Part shown: in pieces, positions 61,501 through 64,000 of the stretch
Numbering within the stretch: the first letter of the stretch is position 1
Layout: every line of letters begins with the position of its first letter
Source of the DNA: Muribaculaceae bacterium
GTDB lineage: Bacteria; Bacteroidota; Bacteroidia; Bacteroidales; Muribaculaceae
DNA: 64,000 nt
Direction: 5' to 3'
Assembly: GCA_017451225.1 (NCBI GenBank)
Contig: JAFSPZ010000068.1
Location: forward strand, 1-64,000
Program-made: the position numbers and the translations under genes
Notes under the pieces: generated by a model
Told to the model about the DNA's origin: nothing
What the model saw: the letters and a program-made list of their open reading frames with translations, nothing else
Database searches by the model: none

Positions 61501-63016
61501 TAACAACATCGAGATTCTTAACCGTGATAGCAAGAGCATTAAGGTCACCGTCACCGAAGTGCTGGCAAGCGATAAGAAGAACTTCGGCACCGAGCTTGCT
61601 CAATACTTTACAAGATTATTGATGAGTGTGAGGAGCGTGAATGTGAAATGGCGGCAAACGCAGTCTTTGAGCATTCCGCAGTACGTGCCTAGTGTTGGAG
61701 ACATCTTTGGTCAGAACACTCACTACGATGTGATGGCGCCAGGATTGGACTTCGCCTTTGGTTTCGTTGGCCAGGATTATATCAATAAGGCCAAGAGTCG
61801 TGGATGGTTGTTAGGTGATTCTACCCAGACTTCTCCTGCAATCTTCTCGCGTACTCAAGAATTCAATGTTGAAGCTGTGATTGAGCCCGTCAAGGGTCTT
61901 AAGATAACTCTCACTGGAAACCGAACCGACAATCGTACTAATCAGATTCAGTTCATGTATGAAGACGTTGGTGTTCTATATTCAGGTACCTATACCAAGA
62001 CTCACATGGCACTTGCTACAGCTCTCAGGAGCGTGAGCGCCGACAATGAATATTACAGCGATGCCTTCAACAAGTTCTTGAACAACATTCCTATTGTGGC
62101 AAGCCGCATAGAGAGCCAGTATATAGGCAAGAACTATCCTGGCCGAGGATTCCTGCGAGGTACAGTCTATGCCGAAGCACCCTTCAATCCTGAGAACGGC
62201 ACTGTCAACCCATGGGGTAGCGACGTGATGATTCCCGCTTTCATGGCAGCTTATTCAGGAAGAGATGCAGCAAAGGTTGACCTCAATCCATTCCCAGGCA
62301 TCAAGAGCATCTTGCCAAACTGGCGCATCACTTATGACGGATTGTCAAAGATTCCTGCTATTAAGAAGGTACTTAAGAACTTGACCCTTACTCATGCTTA
62401 CCAGTGTACTTACTCGGTTGGCTCGTTCTCAAGTTACACCGACTGGGTAACGATAGGCGAGGGGCTCGGTTTCACTGCCGATGCTCTCACTGGAGCTCCT
62501 ATACCTAACTCGCCTTTCAATATTTCGTCAGTTTCGGTAACCGAGAAATTTGCGCCACTAATTGGTATTAACGCTACATTGAAGAATGACATGAGTTTCA
62601 ACATTGAGTATCGCGATTCTCGTACTCTGGCACTCAATATCTCGTCGCTGCAACTCGTCGAGACACTGCAGAAGTCGCTTGTTATAGGGGCAAGCTACAA
62701 GATTGCCAACTTCAACTCGGTGCTCAAGATTAAGAAGAAACAAGAAGGTGTTAACAACGACCTCACTCTCAACTTCAACATGCAGCTTAATAACAATACA
62801 GCGCTAATCCGTAAGATAGACGTAAACACTACACAGGCTACAAGCGGCACACGCACGTTGGGTATCAACTTTGCGGCAAACTATGTAATGAGCAAGCGTA
62901 TCACAATTGGTGCCTTCTTTGACCACCAGGTCAACACGCCACTTGTTTCATCAACTGCCTATCCAACTACCAACACCAACTATGGCATCTCGCTCAACGT
63001 ATCGCTGACCAAGTAA
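55526..63016 (+). CDS. sprA: T9SS outer membrane translocon protein SprA
   Basis: About 2,496 residues from the ATG at 55526 (MNFFDSGNSKKT); a TTG three codons upstream is less likely. A signal peptide ends near PTHAQ, followed by a Pro-rich stretch and then a very long beta-strand-rich body. SprA (Sov in Porphyromonas) is the large outer membrane pore of type IX secretion, known from other Bacteroidota to form a 36-strand barrel. Size, leader and the position after ruvA fit this family. Repeated aromatic/Asn-rich strands (for example FTFNYSFNKTHKTNPDY) are typical of the barrel. A Lys/Gly-rich loop lies near residue 1940. Intact, with no lesions seen. Followed by a terminator. Confidence 0.93.
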   Translation: MNFFDSGNSKKTLTTLLLSVIISVVAAMPTHAQYNNSTLTPPPPVPDKSAVDKDKKKDNPRMRYNVHPTVPENYDDLREGEYAADLKTPGNIKTEAEYDYETGCYIIHTKVGDYDIVTPFILTADEYNNLTLRESMMQYYRQKNAETAEEKKKNPFNFLDMQFGLGPLEKVFGPGGVQLKTQGSVQIKMGVKTNKTDNPALSLTAKRKTYFDFDQKIQATIQASVGDKMKFNMTYNTDATFEFDNKNLKLAYEGKEDEIIKNIEAGNVSMTTGSSLIRGGSALFGVKTKLQFGRLTATALVSQQNSESQTVNTRGGAQTTEFYITADKYDQNRHFFLSHFFRDNYDTWTSKLPLVSSGINITRIEVWVTNKRGNFNESRNIMAFMDAGESQHIGNSHWTPTTSSPNPTNTSNTLLDEIKNNYPEARFISQASTALAPLSAYDFEGGKDYEKIESARLLSASEYRLNSTLGYISLNTALASDEVLAVAYQYTYMGKTYQVGEFASDIASTEQSIYVKMLKSTTINTKVPMWDLMMKNIYSLGAYQVQQSNFRLNIKYLNDTTGIEMPYISEGNIAGEQLLRVMNLDRLDASGNYNSDGRFDFIDGYTITTSGGKVIFPVVEPFGSHLRMKIGNDAIADKYVYQELYTMQLTDAQQVQDKNKFVLQGEYQSTNKNTISLNATNVPRGSVVVTAGGVTLTENSDYTVDYTMGTVTITNQSIIDAGTNISVSLENQSTFSTQRKTLLGLDLDYAFNDNFHIGGTVMHYGEKNITEKVAIGNEIVNNTIWGARVSYKSNFMWLTNLLNKIPTVNATAPSQVNINGEFAQLLPHQSRTGSNAGSSYIDDFESTQIGIDLRSPYSWFLASTPYDNANDALFPEAALSNDVGYGKNRSLLAWYYIDRLFTQRNSSYVPGYIKNDLDQLSNPYVREIPYTEVFPGRELNYGESSTIQTLNLSFYPKERGPYNLDAENLDANGNLLNPEKRWGGIMRKIENTDFVTNNVEYIKFWLLDPFLDETNPNLEGGDFYINLGEISEDILKDGLKSYENGLPYLDTDTEPVNETNWGRISSKSSLTYAFETATGSRIKQDVGLNGLSTADEHTYPSYQEYVSKLRNVLPAETLAQMENDQFSPLNDPAGDNYHFYRGYDYDEQKLSILERYKHYNGTEGNSLAQEDASDGMYQSARSVPDVEDINQDNTLNEYERYFQYKVSIRPEDLQVGKNFIIDKQESVQRTRNGKDQHVTWYQFCIPIKSYDKVVGSINDFSSIRFMRMFLTNFKETTHLRFASLELVRGEWRNYDYNLNNRSDAPGSGTLDVNTVNIEENAAREPVNYVLPPGVSRIVDSGQSQITQLNEQSMQMKVEGLEAGDARGVYRNTNLDLRIYKRLQMFVHHEALINDATNLKNGDISFFVRLGSDVKNNYYEYEIPLKVTPPGRYSTNSTADRLAVWPQENMLDLDLDVLTAVKKNRNAEKMAGNPDVAYTQRYQEQDPNNPRNHVYVMGNPSLSKVRVMLIGVRNNTAGTTKDFVIWVDELRVTDFDSEGGWAAKASMSLNLSDIGVVNVGWHKETSGFGSVDQSMSQRRLDNYDQYNVAVQADLGRFIPEKVKLHAPIYYSYSNEKVTPKYNPLDEDILLKDALDACATDEQKDSIKSYAVSETTVKNFSISGLKFDVKSKNPMPWDPANFTFNYSFNKTHKTNPDYVYENTNDYRGSMQYAWTPYIKPFKPLEKAIDAKNKKFKFFREWEFRWLPNSLAFSTNISRYYYEQQTRNETDVDVVLPVSVSKNFLWDRQFALSWNFTKSLNLSFNSQTTAHIMEPIGQVNKKLFPDEYRDWRDSVMRSIKDLGTPWAYNQTFTASYKAPFSAIPILSFITANATYNATYRWDRGTVIGDMFSGNSIANQSSFTVDTRLNMETLYGKIPYLSDVNKRFASTGGSSGNDKGKGKNTPKKAKKFDRTFQLSADTTTMVKHNMNVKKVRVTATTVDGKRYPIKFNIKDNNNIEILNRDSKSIKVTVTEVLASDKKNFGTELAQYFTRLLMSVRSVNVKWRQTQSLSIPQYVPSVGDIFGQNTHYDVMAPGLDFAFGFVGQDYINKAKSRGWLLGDSTQTSPAIFSRTQEFNVEAVIEPVKGLKITLTGNRTDNRTNQIQFMYEDVGVLYSGTYTKTHMALATALRSVSADNEYYSDAFNKFLNNIPIVASRIESQYIGKNYPGRGFLRGTVYAEAPFNPENGTVNPWGSDVMIPAFMAAYSGRDAAKVDLNPFPGIKSILPNWRITYDGLSKIPAIKKVLKNLTLTHAYQCTYSVGSFSSYTDWVTIGEGLGFTADALTGAPIPNSPFNISSVSVTEKFAPLIGINATLKNDMSFNIEYRDSRTLALNISSLQLVETLQKSLVIGASYKIANFNSVLKIKKKQEGVNNDLTLNFNMQLNNNTALIRKIDVNTTQATSGTRTLGINFAANYVMSKRITIGAFFDHQVNTPLVSSTAYPTTNTNYGISLNVSLTK

Positions 63017-63055
63017 AAATTCTGAAAAACTATAGTTTCGGGCTTAAGAAATCAA

Positions 63056-63094
63056 AATAATGCTGAGAGATTTTTTCTTTCAGCATTATTTTAT
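63056..63094 (+). terminator. terminator after sprA
   Basis: AATAATGCTGA (63056-63066) pairs with TCAGCATTATT (63080-63090) and is followed by TTATC; the loop is T-rich. Confidence 0.75.
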
Positions 63095-63170
63095 CTGCAT
63101 ATTTTAGATTTTGTCAAATTGAAATTGCTTTGAAAATCACTCAAGATTTTTTTTGTTTATAAAAAATGAT

Positions 63171-63178
63171 TATTTTTG
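63171..63178 (+). promoter_or_regulatory. -7 element of the zinc-ribbon gene
   Basis: TATTTTTG matches TAnnTTTG 42 nt before the start at 63221. No -33 box at the expected spacing. Confidence 0.45.
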
Positions 63179-63220
63179 TAGGTTATTTTCTAAAAAGTGG
63201 CTTTTTGGGACAATGAAGTA

Positions 63221-64000
63221 ATGAGGTGTATCAATTGCAATAAGGAGATTAGCGACAGCATGAAGTTCTGCAATTACTGTGGTACTAAGCAGCCCGCTAA
63301 CCGTGCCGAATGGCAGAGACTTAATCCCCGTGAGGATGAAAAGGCCGAACAGAAGTCGCAGCATGAAGCTTCATCGCAATCTTCCAATGGTGGTAGCACA
63401 TTGGCATCTGGCAAACTCTTGATAAAATGCCCAAAGTGCGGACAGGTGGTATCTCGCAGGGCGCCATTCTGCCCTCGATGTGGTCAACCCATTGCAAAGC
63501 CTGTTGCTAAGTCCGCTGCCCAAAATGCCTCCAAGCCTGCTACGTCATCGCAGGAGACTCCCCATCAAGATTCCAAGGACATTACATCGGGCAGTGTTGT
63601 TGCTCAGGACACAGGGAAACTCAAGCTTATTGCCATTCTCGCAGGGATAGTGGCTCTCATTGCTGTTATTGCCTTAGTTGTCATAATGGCGAGAAGCTGC
63701 TCTAAAGGGAATGAGAGTTATAACCCATCGAGAACCGATAGTATCCTGCCTGTTACCGAGAAGGTGGAAACTCCAATTCCAGAGAAAGACAATACCATTG
63801 GCGAGCCATCTGATAAACAAACACAAGGCAAAGAGAATGCTGAAGATGCAGCTCAAGACCTGCATAATGCCGTTCGTCAAGCTGCTAAGACCTCTCAACA
63901 GCATGAGCGACAATCACAGGGGCAGCAATCACCGCAGCCACAGGATAAACCAACTATTTCCCTTCCAAAACCTGCTCCAAAGCCTCAACCACAACCGTCA
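63221..64000 (+). CDS. zinc-ribbon membrane protein, 5' part only
   Basis: An open frame of 260 codons from the ATG at 63221 to the window edge, with no stop. Two zinc-ribbon motifs are visible: CINCNKEI with FCNYCG at the start, and CPKCGQVV with FCPRCG after residue ~65. A Ser/Ala/Gln-rich linker follows, then one membrane helix (LIAILAGIVALIAVIALVVIMA) and a polar, Gln/Pro-rich tail that continues beyond the window. The ribbons are likely cytoplasmic and the tail periplasmic. Its function cannot be told from the visible part. Confidence 0.8.
   Translation, partial: MRCINCNKEISDSMKFCNYCGTKQPANRAEWQRLNPREDEKAEQKSQHEASSQSSNGGSTLASGKLLIKCPKCGQVVSRRAPFCPRCGQPIAKPVAKSAAQNASKPATSSQETPHQDSKDITSGSVVAQDTGKLKLIAILAGIVALIAVIALVVIMARSCSKGNESYNPSRTDSILPVTEKVETPIPEKDNTIGEPSDKQTQGKENAEDAAQDLHNAVRQAAKTSQQHERQSQGQQSPQPQDKPTISLPKPAPKPQPQPS

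Overview
This window looks like chromosomal DNA from a gut-type member of the order Bacteroidales (Bacteroidota), at moderate G+C. A Muribaculaceae- or Prevotella-like host is my inference; no rRNA is present to settle it. The evidence for the order is: a 2,500-residue SprA gene directly after ruvA; a type IX secretion (T9SS)-like C-terminal sorting domain; Asp in place of the catalytic Cys of MurA; a one-gene FeoA-FeoB fusion; ferredoxin-dependent 2-oxoacid oxidoreductase genes; and repeated matches to the Bacteroidota promoter consensus TTTG-N19/20-TAnnTTTG with little use of strong Shine-Dalgarno sites. I see no prophage, insertion sequence, CRISPR array, tRNA or rRNA. Most of the window is housekeeping DNA arranged in short operons.

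Layout. 1-5.7 kb: 3' end of an unidentified gene, HU, an operon of two rhomboid proteases plus a membrane-anchored EEP-family phosphodiesterase, and an exported M3 peptidase. 5.8-9.5 kb: small exported or lipoprotein genes, a perfect 3 x 66 bp tandem repeat, rsmG and an MBL hydrolase. 9.6-18.9 kb: a tiny protein that is almost only a sorting domain, ilvE, an HD phosphohydrolase, lptD, a candidate structured small RNA, mutS2, and a thioesterase/dprA pair. 19-24.7 kb: korAB, then a tandem promoter-bearing repeat that drives dnaG. 24.7-31.3 kb: a broken dockerin/SusE-like surface protein gene, murB-murA, and a secreted protein with a C-terminal sorting-like tail. 31.4-38.4 kb: the ruvX-def-deaminase-nagB operon, the herA-like/rnr operon and a small TPR protein. 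38.4-44.8 kb: umuD-like/murI, a C1 peptidase, an operon of B3/B4 protein, Sua5-like protein and thioredoxin lipoprotein, a DbpA-like helicase broken by a stop codon in motif VI, and a lipoprotein with LEA-like 11-residue repeats. 45-52 kb: zinc protease, hisS, Crp/Fnr regulator, TSCPD protein, then a three-gene exported operon for cell-wall peptides. 52-64 kb: feoAB, ruvA, sprA and the start of a zinc-ribbon membrane protein.

How the genes fit together. Several sets concern the envelope: murA, murB and murI make peptidoglycan precursors; transglutaminase-like, NlpC/P60 and dipeptide epimerase proteins probably process murein peptides outside the cytoplasm; LptD places LPS in the outer membrane; SprA is the T9SS translocon. 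A second set is DNA maintenance: HU, MutS2, DprA, DnaG, RuvX, RuvA and a UmuD-like protein.

The most unusual observations are: (1) two genes with in-frame nonsense codons, one at the invariant Gly of a DEAD-box motif VI, the other also carrying a one-base homopolymer deletion in its signal peptide; (2) a candidate small RNA with a perfect promoter, a GNRA-capped stem and a terminator; (3) a dispersed repeat that carries a complete promoter and would give dnaG a leaderless mRNA, with three other genes showing the same geometry; (4) an array of perfect 66 bp repeats; (5) a lipoprotein built of LEA-like 11-mers.
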